64,000 bases of DNA. Origin: Aliivibrio fischeri. Lineage in GTDB: Bacteria; Pseudomonadota; Gammaproteobacteria; Enterobacterales; Vibrionaceae. The DNA lies in the NCBI GenBank assembly GCA_038993745.2, contig CP160629.1:1612001-1676000 (forward strand), in the 5' to 3' direction. The notes under the pieces were generated by a model that saw only the letters and a program-made list of their open reading frames with translations, was not told where the DNA came from and ran no database searches. The position numbers were made by a program, and so were the translations under genes. This document shows positions 26,991 to 35,890 of the stretch, one piece after another (positions within the stretch are counted from its first letter, which is position 1; every line of letters begins with the position of its first letter).

Positions 26991-28562
26991 CTATAACTCC
27001 TCAATATTCAATAGCAACAATTTCGCTCTCTCTAAAATAACTTGCTGCTGTTCTCCTGATTTTTTCTTCCAATTTGCATAGACCATTCTGGTGCGAGGAT
27101 TGTTATTAAACGCATCAATATGTCTATGCATAAAGTGCCAATACAGTGCATTTAGTGGGCATGCCTTTGGTTCAATTATTTGCTTCACGTTATAGTGACA
27201 ATCAGAGCAATAATCACTCATTTTATTCACGTAGTTACCACTGGCAGCGTAAGCCTTAGAGGCAACAATGCCACCATCTGCAAACTGGCTCATGCCACGA
27301 GTGTTTGGCATTTCAACCCACTCAATTGCGTCGATATAAATCCCTAAATACCACTCATCTACTTCGTCAGGTTTAATACCTGTTAATAGACAAAAGTTAC
27401 CCGTGATCATCAAACGTTGAATATGGTGTGCGTAGGCGAAATCAAGAGACTGTTGTATCGCATGATGCATACAATTCATTTTTGTGTTCCCTGTCCAAAA
27501 CCAACTTGGTAATGATAATGACGCTTCAAGTTTATTTAGGTTTTGATAATCAGGCATATTGCGCCAGTAGATCCCACGAACAAACTCTCTCCACCCTAAA
27601 ATTTGACGAACAAAACCTTCTATCTGAGCAATATCTATGGCATCTGGACGTTGATTAAATTCCGTAATAGCAGCATCAATCACTTGCATAGGACTGAGTA
27701 TTTTTGCATTAAGAGCAAAGGATAAACGGCTATGAAACAAGCTCCATTGTTTCTGCGTGAGCATATCATCAAGTTTACATGTCATAGCATCTTGAAACTT
27801 CCCAAACAACGGTAAGCAATAGCGACAGAAAAACACTAATAACTCATTCGCTTGCTGCCGATTTACTGGCCACAATAGTTGATTATTCGCTTGTCCAATC
27901 ATCGTCACATTATGACGTTCCAGGCGCTTAAGAATATCAGTGACATCGTTAGCGAATAATAATGGCGTGGGTACACAATCAAACTCACTTGCCTTTAATT
28001 TGTTTTGATTTGCACTGTCAAAGTTCCATTTGCCTGCAACGGGTTCACCCTCTTTCATCAGTATATTAAAGCGCTTTCTCATCTTACGATAAAAAGGTTC
28101 CATGCGATGATGATGGTTCGGCTTAAACTCCTTTTCAATTTGTGTTTCAGATAGAAAGAAGTGTTCACTTTCATAAAATTGAGAAGATATTGATAATGAC
28201 AAGCAATAGCGCTCTAGCGTGCTGCGTAAACGGTATTCATCAGGGAGTTGATACTCAAAATGGGTAATATGGTGCTCAGCAATAAGGTGATTTAATAGAT
28301 CGTCTATTCTTTCAAATGGCTTTGTATCGTCCAAGGTTAAATGCATCACTCGATGCCCCGCACTTTCTAATGCAGTTGCAAATTGGGTCATCGCAGCAAA
28401 AAAAGCACACACTTTTTGAGAATGGTGTTTTACATAGGCGGTTTCTTGATGCATTTCTGCAATCACGTAAATCGTTTGTGGATCGGTGTGTTGAAACCAT
28501 GAATGGCTAGCATTTAATTGGTCACCTAAAATGAGTCGTAAGCGGTCAGCGGTGGCATTCAT
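26991..28562 (-). CDS. Iron-sulfur cryptochrome/photolyase-related protein (PhrB-like)
   Basis: 523 residues of the deoxyribodipyrimidine photolyase-related family (bacterial (6-4) photolyase / CryB type), which uses FAD and light to repair or sense UV damage. The start MNATADRLRLILGDQLN is typical. FVRQILGWREFVRGIYW, the IQRLMITGNFCLL helix and the C-terminal CSDCHYNVKQIIEPKACPLNALYW provide the four cysteines expected for the 4Fe-4S cluster. I chose ATG 28562, two codons inside the first ATG, because AGAGGA sits 7 bases before it. A DUF2256 gene lies 37 bases upstream on the same strand. Confidence 0.93.
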   Translation of the reverse strand: MNATADRLRLILGDQLNASHSWFQHTDPQTIYVIAEMHQETAYVKHHSQKVCAFFAAMTQFATALESAGHRVMHLTLDDTKPFERIDDLLNHLIAEHHITHFEYQLPDEYRLRSTLERYCLSLSISSQFYESEHFFLSETQIEKEFKPNHHHRMEPFYRKMRKRFNILMKEGEPVAGKWNFDSANQNKLKASEFDCVPTPLLFANDVTDILKRLERHNVTMIGQANNQLLWPVNRQQANELLVFFCRYCLPLFGKFQDAMTCKLDDMLTQKQWSLFHSRLSFALNAKILSPMQVIDAAITEFNQRPDAIDIAQIEGFVRQILGWREFVRGIYWRNMPDYQNLNKLEASLSLPSWFWTGNTKMNCMHHAIQQSLDFAYAHHIQRLMITGNFCLLTGIKPDEVDEWYLGIYIDAIEWVEMPNTRGMSQFADGGIVASKAYAASGNYVNKMSDYCSDCHYNVKQIIEPKACPLNALYWHFMHRHIDAFNNNPRTRMVYANWKKKSGEQQQVILERAKLLLLNIEEL

Positions 28563-28599
28563 AATCATCCTCTATCTTAAATCTTTATGTGTGGATTTA

Positions 28600-28740
28600 T
28601 TATTCACTTTGATGTCGTGAAGACCGACAACGCTTGGAGCAATATTTAACCATTGGCCAGTCTCGCTCCCATTTCTTTCGCCAACTAAATGGTCTCTGGC
28701 AAACAGCGCATATCTTTTCTGGCAACTGAGATTTTTTCAT
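28600..28740 (-). CDS. DUF2256 zinc-finger-like small protein
   Basis: 46 residues starting MKKSQLPEKICAVCQRPFSW and ending with YCSKRCRSSRHQ. The CxxC / CxxxC pattern and the PFSWRKKWERDWPMVKYCS core are diagnostic of DUF2256. The ATG at 28740 is preferred over 28785 because GGAGAG precedes it. It is transcribed towards the photolyase-related gene, with which it probably forms an operon. Function unknown. Confidence 0.88.
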   Translation of the reverse strand: MKKSQLPEKICAVCQRPFSWRKKWERDWPMVKYCSKRCRSSRHQSE

Positions 28741-28949
28741 CTTGCTCTCCATAACGTCATCGCTCGATACTAAGAACCAAATCATTACCGACCTACAGAG
28801 AAATTACGCAGGAAAGCACTTTGTGGTTCATAAAAAGATCAACTAATTCAAACTAGTTAATCGACATGGTGATCTAGGTATAGGGCAAACTCGTAGTTAA
28901 TTTAGTAATAAAAAAGTGCTTTTATTTGTATATGAACGAGGAGTTACAT

Positions 28950-29225
28950 ATGGATAACAGGCTGACGATTAAAGAATTTCTTAGAGTATTTGATTGCGTT
29001 CGTTCATCTGGAAAGTTACTGGATAATAGATATATATTAGACGAGATATCCGCATGGCATGATTACGATGGATATACCTGCTGGCTAGGCTATAAAGATG
29101 TGACCGTTACTTTGATGTTTCATGGTTCACTTAAAATCGAATTCGACAAATCATCAAACTACTCTGATTTCACCAACCAATGTTTAGCGATGATCACAGC
29201 AAATCATAGTGTAAAGGAAAGTTAA
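28950..29225 (+). CDS. Hypothetical protein upstream of CIA30 gene
   Basis: 91 residues from the ATG at 28950, which has a GAGGAG ribosome-binding site; an in-frame ATG at 28926 is less likely. The protein is small and soluble (RLTIKEFLRVFDCVRSSGKLL, then DEISAWHDYDGYTCWLGYKDVTV). The next gene begins two bases after its stop, so the two form an operon. No family recognised. Confidence 0.7.
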   Translation: MDNRLTIKEFLRVFDCVRSSGKLLDNRYILDEISAWHDYDGYTCWLGYKDVTVTLMFHGSLKIEFDKSSNYSDFTNQCLAMITANHSVKES

Positions 29226-29226
29226 G

Positions 29227-29778
29227 ATGAATGACCAATATCTTGAAATTATTGAATTTACACAGCCTAACGAGCATCAAAAATGGTTAGCCATAAATGA
29301 CAACGTAATGGGTGGTATTTCTATTGGACAGCTTCACTACGATGGAAATACATGTCGCTTTCAAGGTGAATTATCATTAGAAAACAATGGTGGTTTCAGC
29401 TCAATTAAGCGCTCTATTGAATCTCTATCTAAAGAGGTAAACACAATAGAACTCATGTTTACGGGTGATGGGCATACCTATCAATTAAGACTTACCACCT
29501 GGAAGAATGATGATCGCACTCAATACAAACACGATTTTGCCACCATTAAAGGAAAGCAGCAGAAAAAGACATTTCACTTACACAATTTTCAAGCTGTTTT
29601 TAGAGGGCGATTGCTTAATCACGCTCCTGAACTCGTGGCGAACGATATCAAGCAAGTTGGCTTTCTCATTGCGAATAAACAAACATCCCCTTTCGCTCTA
29701 GGTTTGACTCAAATTCAATTTAAAGCAATCAACAACGCAGCAACGCCTCAGTCCATTCTTCAATCCACTCGAGAATAA
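29227..29778 (+). CDS. CIA30-family protein (complex I intermediate-associated protein 30)
   Basis: 183 residues with the CIA30 pattern: WLAINDNVMGGISIGQL, RFQGELSLENNGGFSSIKR, then a beta-rich domain with YQLRLTTWKNDD. In eukaryotes CIA30 helps build respiratory complex I; in bacteria it is often near photolyase or oxidoreductase genes and the role is unclear. It is the second gene of a two-gene operon, and its last 50 bases overlap the end of a convergent LysR gene. Confidence 0.9.
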   Translation: MNDQYLEIIEFTQPNEHQKWLAINDNVMGGISIGQLHYDGNTCRFQGELSLENNGGFSSIKRSIESLSKEVNTIELMFTGDGHTYQLRLTTWKNDDRTQYKHDFATIKGKQQKKTFHLHNFQAVFRGRLLNHAPELVANDIKQVGFLIANKQTSPFALGLTQIQFKAINNAATPQSILQSTRE

Positions 29779-30628
29779 GCCCAAACACTTCTGCATCTGG
29801 TTTTCCATAACAATAAAAAGCATTAAGACCAAAAGAAAGATTGTTACCAAGCTCTTTTAAATTGAGCTCGACAAGTTCGCCTCTCTCTACGTATGGTGTC
29901 ATATAATGCCTTGGCATAATTGTCCATCCATGCTGTTTTACTAACTCACACAACAGATCGTTATTACTAACGGTGTGCATTTTTGGGGAAACCTGAATCG
30001 ATGCAAAATTCAGTTTTAAGGTCGCAAAGTTCTCGGTGACGTATTGTGTCTCTAGCATCAGATTTTCAAGCCTTAAATCATCAATTAATGCCAAAGGTGA
30101 ATTGACGCTTGCATAACAGCCAACTTGGATGGGTTTTATCGCTTTCCATGTAACTTCTTTCTCTGCAAACAGCTGTCCACGATACGGCATAATGGCAATA
30201 TCACACTCACCTTCTTGGAGTTTATCCATCGCTTCTTGTCGAGTTCGGTGCTTCCAATTAATAATGATGTCTGAGTTATAATCCATCACACGGTTTTCAA
30301 TGTGTGTAATTAAACTGAGTGGCGTGATCACATCATAGTAAATCGTAATGGTATGAACGTTAGAATCGTACAAGGCTTGGCTTTGCACAAACAAAGAGCG
30401 ATTTTGTTTTTCAACTAACTTAGCACGATGATACAACTGCTCGGCTTTCTCTGTGGGGAGCGCTTTTCTGCCTTCTATCACAAACAATGAATACCCTAAT
30501 AAATCTTCATAGGTCACTACGTGTTCACGCACTGTGGTTCGAGATTTTTTAAGCTCTCGTGCAGCACTGCTGTATGAGCCATGTTCATACACGGCAACAA
30601 AAGCGCTCACTTGCTCTAATGTATGCAT
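29729..30628 (-). CDS. LysR-family transcriptional regulator
   Basis: 299 residues. Helix-turn-helix MHTLEQVSAFVAVYEHGSYSSAARELKKSRTTVREHVVTYEDLLGYSLF at the N-terminus, then a LysR substrate-binding domain. It is divergent from the secreted amidohydrolase gene (130 bases apart), so that gene is the likely target. Its 3' end overlaps the CIA30 gene by 50 bases, which could allow antisense interference. Confidence 0.88.
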   Translation of the reverse strand: MHTLEQVSAFVAVYEHGSYSSAARELKKSRTTVREHVVTYEDLLGYSLFVIEGRKALPTEKAEQLYHRAKLVEKQNRSLFVQSQALYDSNVHTITIYYDVITPLSLITHIENRVMDYNSDIIINWKHRTRQEAMDKLQEGECDIAIMPYRGQLFAEKEVTWKAIKPIQVGCYASVNSPLALIDDLRLENLMLETQYVTENFATLKLNFASIQVSPKMHTVSNNDLLCELVKQHGWTIMPRHYMTPYVERGELVELNLKELGNNLSFGLNAFYCYGKPDAEVFGLILEWIEEWTEALLRC

Positions 30629-30758
30629 TCAATCACTCCTTCGATTGTTATATATCCACCCAATCTGTTAGGTATACCCTATCATAATCGATTTCTTTGT
30701 TTTGGTATTCCATGAAAAAATCCTACTCAGTTCATAGTTTAAAATTTGAGAGGACATT

Positions 30759-32444
30759 ATGAAGACGTTCCCATTAAGTTTATTAGCTGGCTTTCTTGTT
30801 TCACCTTTTGTGTTGGCTTCACCCGATCTAATTTTTACCAATGGTGACGTTATTACCGTGACAGGTGAATCTGATCGTGCTGAAGCCGTTGCGATAAAAG
30901 ATGGCATCATTGTCGCTGTTGGCAATAACCAAGAGATCCTTAATCAAAAAGGCACCAATACCCAAATCAGAGATTTAAAAGGCAAAACTCTTGCGCCAGG
31001 ATTTATCGACAGTCACGGCCATTTTGCTCAATATCTTCCTTTAATTGAAAGTCCGTTCCTTTACCCTGCCCCAATGGGAAAGGTGAACTCGTTTGATGAC
31101 ATTAAACAGATAATGACGGACTACTTTAATCAACCAAATCTTGATACCAACAGCCTTCATGTGGCTTTTGGTTATGACGATGCCGAGCTAAAAGAAAAAC
31201 AACATCCTACTAAACAATTTTTTGATTCCTTTAGTAAAGAGTACCCCTTCTGTGCTGTGCATATATCAGGACACCTTGCGAGTTGTAACAGCAAAGGGCT
31301 CGATTTCATTGGATTCACTAAGCAAAGCACGAACCCAGATGGTGGCGTGTTACGCCGTGATAATAATGGCGAACTCACTGGCGTTTTAGAAGAGTCTGCA
31401 ATTTATCCGATTTTGGGAAACCTTCCTGAAATGACCCAAGAAGATGCTATCCGCCGTTTTGGTAAGGTTCAGGATTTATACGCTGGTTATGGCATTACCA
31501 CCACACAAGAAGGCTTAGCAACACTTCCGGCACTTAATGCAATGAAAACCATGGCAGAGCAAGATTTATTAAAAATTGACCTACTTGCTTATGCAAAATG
31601 GGTGGATTTGAAAGAAGCGGTAAAAGTCATGCCGATGAAATCATCCATTAATGGTTTAACACTCGCAGGAGTTAAAATGGTGGGCGATGGTTCACCACAA
31701 GGTAAAACCGCTTACCTTTCAACTCCATATTTTGAGCCACCACACAGTCACGCTTATGATTACCACGGCTACCCAGTGTTAACCCAAGAGGAGATGAATC
31801 AATGGGTAGATACTGCCTATCAAATGAATGCTCAAATCCTAAGCCACAGTAACGGCGATGCATCGGCAGATATTCTATTAAATGCGGTAGAACTTGCTGA
31901 TGCGAAATATGGCAAAGAAGATCGTCGAACTGTGGTGATCCATGCTCAAACTACACGTTTAGACCAAATAAAACGCATGAAGAAAAATGAGATGATCCCT
32001 TCTTTCTTCCCTGCTCACACCTTCTTCTGGGGAGATTGGCATCGTGATTCCGTGCTAGGCCCTTGGCGTGCATCCAATATCTCGCCTATGGGTTGGGCAA
32101 ATTCAAATGATCTGATGTTTACCATTCACATGGACGCACCCGTACTATTTCCAGACATGATGACCAATATGTGGAGTGCAGTAAATCGTGTAACACGCAG
32201 TAATCAAACCTTAGGTGAGCACCATAAAATCACGCCATATCAAGCGTTAGAAGCGATAACCATTAATGCGGCGTATCAGAACTTTGAAGAGACAAGCAAG
32301 GGGTCTATTGAGGTTGGAAAGCGTGCCGACTTGGTGATCTTAAATGATAACCTACTTGACGTTGACCCAATGAAGATAAAAGACATTTCGATTTTAGAAA
32401 CGATTAAAGATGGAAAAACCATATACGTAAACCAATCACTATAA
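30759..32444 (+). CDS. Exported amidohydrolase (YtcJ-like metal-dependent hydrolase)
   Basis: 561 residues. Signal peptide at 1-20 (LLAGFLVSPFVLA-S). The amidohydrolase superfamily metal site is visible as LAPGFIDSHGHF near 82-93. Later metal and active-site segments are LSHSNGDASADILLNA and VIHAQTTRLDQIKRM, and FTIHMDAPVLFPDMM carries a late Asp-containing stretch. The YtcJ-like branch includes exoenzyme-type N-acyl or aryl-amide hydrolases; the substrate is unknown. Export to the periplasm is expected. The upstream LysR gene is divergent. A terminator follows. Confidence 0.9.
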   Translation: MKTFPLSLLAGFLVSPFVLASPDLIFTNGDVITVTGESDRAEAVAIKDGIIVAVGNNQEILNQKGTNTQIRDLKGKTLAPGFIDSHGHFAQYLPLIESPFLYPAPMGKVNSFDDIKQIMTDYFNQPNLDTNSLHVAFGYDDAELKEKQHPTKQFFDSFSKEYPFCAVHISGHLASCNSKGLDFIGFTKQSTNPDGGVLRRDNNGELTGVLEESAIYPILGNLPEMTQEDAIRRFGKVQDLYAGYGITTTQEGLATLPALNAMKTMAEQDLLKIDLLAYAKWVDLKEAVKVMPMKSSINGLTLAGVKMVGDGSPQGKTAYLSTPYFEPPHSHAYDYHGYPVLTQEEMNQWVDTAYQMNAQILSHSNGDASADILLNAVELADAKYGKEDRRTVVIHAQTTRLDQIKRMKKNEMIPSFFPAHTFFWGDWHRDSVLGPWRASNISPMGWANSNDLMFTIHMDAPVLFPDMMTNMWSAVNRVTRSNQTLGEHHKITPYQALEAITINAAYQNFEETSKGSIEVGKRADLVILNDNLLDVDPMKIKDISILETIKDGKTIYVNQSL

Positions 32445-32463
32445 AAAGAAAATAACAACAAAG

Positions 32464-32491
32464 AAGCAGCTAAGGTTGGCTGCTTTTTTGT
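32464..32491 (+). terminator. Terminator after the amidohydrolase gene
   Basis: Stem AAGCAGC (32464-32470) / GCTGCTT (32479-32485) with an 8-nt loop and a run of T. Confidence 0.88.
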
Positions 32492-32603
32492 AAATCTGCA
32501 AATTCATCGTTACATATCTTCTTATCTCTCCTTTTATCTTTACTTTTCTATCCCCCTCTCGCTACACTGTCGCCGCCTTTTTATTGTTAATAATTTTATA
32601 TTT

Positions 32604-33589
32604 ATGATCCGTTCTGTTTTACTTGCTGTTGTTCTACTTTTTAGTTTCGCCGTTCATGCTGATTCTCTTGAAGATAAAGCGGAATCTGGTGATGCTCGTG
32701 CTCAATTAAAATTAGCAATGGAATACGAATCAGGTACTAACCGTCCTAAGAACATCGATTATTCTATTCAGTGGTATAAACAAGCAGCGATGCAAGACCT
32801 TACCTCTGCGCAATTTAACCTTGGACAAATTTACAAAAATGGTTACGGAGTTGCTCAGGACATTAAACAAGCCATCTATTGGTTTACGCGTGCAGCTACG
32901 CAAAACCACCCACCTTCACAATTCTATTTAGGTGAGATTTACGAATACGGTCTTTCTGGTTCTGTTGATTTATATAACGCGTCTTTGTGGTACCAAATTG
33001 CATCTCATAATGGTCATGGCGAAGCTATGCTTGGTTATGAGCGTGTACTTCAAGAAATTAAGATGCAACAAAAAAAAAACAGCTGAAATCAGCACAACAG
33101 CCTGAAGAGCCGAAAGTTGTCGAGCCAGAGCCAAAAACCATCATCATCACTCAGATGGAAAAACCAACGGCTCTAATTACTCTTGGCAGCTACCTGTTAA
33201 TCGCTATTATGATTGTGGTGTTAGCCTTCTTAGTTTTACGTCTTAAACAAACCATGAAGCGAACTAAAAATGACGATCCACTTAAAACCAGTTTCGCTAA
33301 ATCATTACAAAATGAAAAAATGAAGCAGCTGCAAGACAGTAATGACAAATTAAAGATCCGTGCAGATGCTCAAGAAGCCACCATTAAAAGACTAACTATT
33401 GAGTTAGATGGTAAGAAACCACTTTCACAGTTTACGCCACATCAATTATTAGGGGTAACTGTTGCCAGTGAGAGCAGCGAAATTAAAAAACAATACCGAA
33501 AACTGGCTCAACTCCATCACCCTGACCACGGTGCAGATGGTGTGATGCTTGCTGAAATTAATAAGGCTTATAATTCAATTAAACGATAA
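32604..33589 (+). pseudogene. Sel1-repeat / transmembrane / J-domain protein, frame broken at A10
   Basis: The first ORF has a signal peptide (about 1-19) and four Sel1-type repeats (AQLKLAMEYESG, AQFNLGQIYKNGYG, SQFYLGEIYEYG and a last partial one). It runs out of frame at A10 (33070-33079). With eleven A the frame continues through QLKSAQQPEEPKVVEPEP, a membrane helix (about 188-207) and a C-terminal J-domain with QYRKLAQLHHPDHGADG. The J-domain HPD motif is intact. The joined protein is 328 residues. J-domains recruit DnaK and Sel1 repeats bind proteins, so this looks like a membrane-linked chaperone adaptor. A slippery run of ten could also give both products by transcriptional slippage. 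Confidence 0.75.
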
Positions 33590-33725
33590 CGTACACGGAA
33601 TCCGAGCCTCAGACTTTACTTATCATTCTCGTTCTGTATACTTCGCAACACTTTTATATGTTATCAAAATGTAACAACAATAATTTAACGTATAAATCTT
33701 AATAGAATAAAGAGAAAGAAGTCTT

Positions 33726-33896
33726 ATGTTTAATTTAGAAGGTTATTGTGACTGGTGTAGAAAGCCAGCGATGGTTCTGCAACATCAATACTGCGACGGT
33801 GCAAAATATTACGCCTGTGAACACTGCAACGATTACGCAAAAATCGATATCAGGCAGTATGATTTAGCAGAAATGGAAAAGATGAACCAGAAGTAA
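33726..33896 (+). CDS. 56-residue cysteine-rich (zinc-ribbon-like) protein
   Basis: Small ORF with an AGAGAAAGAAG ribosome-binding region, followed directly by a strong terminator. Cysteines at 8, 11, 23, 31 and 34 give YCDWCRKP, then YYACEHC, consistent with a structural zinc site. No named family recognised. Confidence 0.7.
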   Translation: MFNLEGYCDWCRKPAMVLQHQYCDGAKYYACEHCNDYAKIDIRQYDLAEMEKMNQK

Positions 33897-33900
33897 AAAT

Positions 33901-33937
33901 AAAAATGCCGATGACGTTAATCATCGGCATTTTTGTA
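33901..33937. terminator. Bidirectional terminator between small Cys-rich gene and aqpZ
   Basis: Perfect 14-bp stem (33901-33914 / 33921-33934) with a 6-nt loop and poly-T on both strands, between convergent genes. Confidence 0.93.
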
Positions 33938-33959
33938 TGTGTTTATAATGAAACAGCAA

Positions 33960-34646
33960 TTATGATTCTTTCGCCATTACTTTATAGATAAGTGCACCAA
34001 TTACCGCACCTACAATCGGAGCAACCCAGAACAACCAAAGTTGTGATGTTGCCCAATCACCAACATAAACCGCTACTGCTGTACTACGAGCTGGGTTAAC
34101 TGATGTATTTGTTACAGGGATACTGATAAGGTGGATAAGTGTTAAACACAGACCAATTGCAATTGGAGCAAAACCTGCTGGAGCACGGCTATCTGTTGCA
34201 CCCATGATCACAATTAAGAACATTGCAGTTAGTACTACTTCTGTAATAAGTGCAGCTGTCATTGTGTAACCACCTGGAGAGTGTTCACCAAAACCATTTG
34301 ATGCAAAACCACCAGCTAGATCAAAACCTGCTTGACCGCTTGCGATTAGGTATAAAATACCACCTGCCGCAATACCACCAAGAACTTGAGATACAATGTA
34401 TGGAACTAAGTCTTTAGCATCAAAACGGCCACCTACCCATAAACCAACTGATACTGCTGGGTTTAAGTGACAACCTGAAATGTGACCAATGGCAAACGCC
34501 ATGGTTAATACTGTTAGACCAAACGCCAGTGATACACCAACAAACCCAATACCTAGTTCAGGAAACGCTGCCGCTAGTACTGCACTACCACAACCACCCA
34601 GTACAAGCCAAAATGTACCAATAAACTCTGCCATGTATTTATTCAT
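33960..34646 (-). CDS. aqpZ: Aquaporin Z
   Basis: 228-residue inner-membrane water channel of the MIP family, with six helices and the two NPA loops: [17 protein letters not shown] near 57-73, and [14 protein letters not shown] near 182-195. RSTA fits water-selective AqpZ rather than glycerol facilitators. I chose ATG 34646 ([15 protein letters not shown]) over the upstream in-frame ATG because AGGAA lies at the right distance and the length then matches AqpZ (about 231). It is transcribed on the minus strand after yceI. Confidence 0.94.
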   Translation of the reverse strand: MNKYMAEFIGTFWLVLGGCGSAVLAAAFPELGIGFVGVSLAFGLTVLTMAFAIGHISGCHLNPAVSVGLWVGGRFDAKDLVPYIVSQVLGGIAAGGILYLIASGQAGFDLAGGFASNGFGEHSPGGYTMTAALITEVVLTAMFLIVIMGATDSRAPAGFAPIAIGLCLTLIHLISIPVTNTSVNPARSTAVAVYVGDWATSQLWLFWVAPIVGAVIGALIYKVMAKES

Positions 34647-34892
34647 AATTATTCCTATGTTGTTATGTCTTGATTTCACTATTAATTTTTTATACGAACC
34701 AAGTTCCATTGAGAATAAATATAGGTGATGGTTAACAAATTAGACACTTAAATATTTCAATTTATTTCAAATTTTCATTTTTAAGACACGATTTTTAAAG
34801 ATAAAACACCTTCTAATGCTTAAATTACAATAACTTGCTTATAAAACAGGCAAAATGCATTTCTGAGTTTTATAAGCAATGCCCAAAAACAA

Positions 34893-34920
34893 CAAAAGCT
34901 TGGGTTCCGCCAAGCTTTTG
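34893..34920 (-). terminator. Terminator after yceI
   Basis: An 11-bp perfect stem (34893-34903 / 34910-34920), 6-nt loop. On the minus strand it is followed by TTGTTTTTG, just past the restored end of the yceI-like gene. Confidence 0.75.
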
Positions 34921-34937
34921 CAAATGTTAATGAATGT

Positions 34938-35509
34938 TTATTTTTTAAAGATTAATGTTAACGAGACAGGTACTCTGTCTGATATTTTTATCCCACCAAC
35001 CGTTGCTGCAAGTTTGGTTAAGTTTTCACTTGGATCCCAAAATCAGAAGCCCCTATAATGACCGCAGAAGAAGAGCTAACCATCACATGATTCCCCTCTT
35101 CTAGCACCACCACTGGAAAGTTTATTGATTTGGTTTTTCCGTATAGGGTTACTTTCGCAGGTATCACTAGCTTTTTAGGGCCACTAGATAATGCTGATAA
35201 ATCAACTTTACCGCTGACTTCCACTTCTGGGTATTTCACCGATTCAAAGAACAGCTCATTTAATCGGTTATCTCGAATAGGAATGCCAGTGCTTATCCCT
35301 TTAAGATCGACATCGATAGTAAATTCACCGCTTTTGTTTAGTTCGCCTGATAACGTGTTTATCGTCGCTGGCTCTACAACAAATTGATTTTTGATTGTTG
35401 TAAAGCTAACAGAGGATAGTTCCGGCTCTAAAAGGTAGTTATCGGCAGCAAAAGAAGATGTAGAGATAAGAACTAAAGCAAAACTAAGAGATGATATTAT
35501 TTTTTTCAT
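34938..35509 (-). pseudogene. YceI-family periplasmic protein, frame broken near its end
   Basis: The main ORF (35509 to 35018) encodes a signal peptide (about 1-21) and a YceI lipocalin-like domain: LEPELSSVSFTTIKNQF, RDNRLNELFFESVKYPEVEVSG, YGKTKSINFPVV and ASDFGIQV. It stops early at a T4 run (35023-35026, A4 on the coding strand). Adding one base gives the normal YceI ending NLTKLAATVGGIKISDRVPV and a stop at 34938, for 190 residues in total. YceI proteins bind isoprenoid lipids and are induced by alkaline or osmotic stress. The missing 30 residues include a strand of the barrel. Confidence 0.82.
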
Positions 35510-35890
35510 TATTGTTACCCTTATATTGAGTTATTGTTTTGGAGCAATCGAATAATACTCCGAATAAAATGAATCAAATAAAGAATTAAATCGATGACTT
35601 TGGCGAATTTTTTCAATGAGATTTTGTTCACAATTCAATCAATATAAATGAACTATTTTTACTACCAATAAATATTAATAATTAATGGCATTAGATTGAT
35701 AAGCCGTATAACTCGGTCACTAGAATTACCTAACCTCTAATGTCAGTTTCTTGTCAAAACAAAGGAATAACATCGTAAAGAGATCTTAAGTAAGTATATT
35801 GACAGCATATTCATTACATTCTCACGCATAGCAAATTTTAATTAATATTAAAGAGAAGTATTCAGCATTTGATGTCATTTAAGAGTTTTC
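35510..35890. other. Intergenic region with no supported gene
   Basis: 381-base AT-rich gap between the divergent yceI-like and PBP2-like genes. No ORF or structured RNA stood out. It presumably holds both promoters. Confidence 0.4.
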
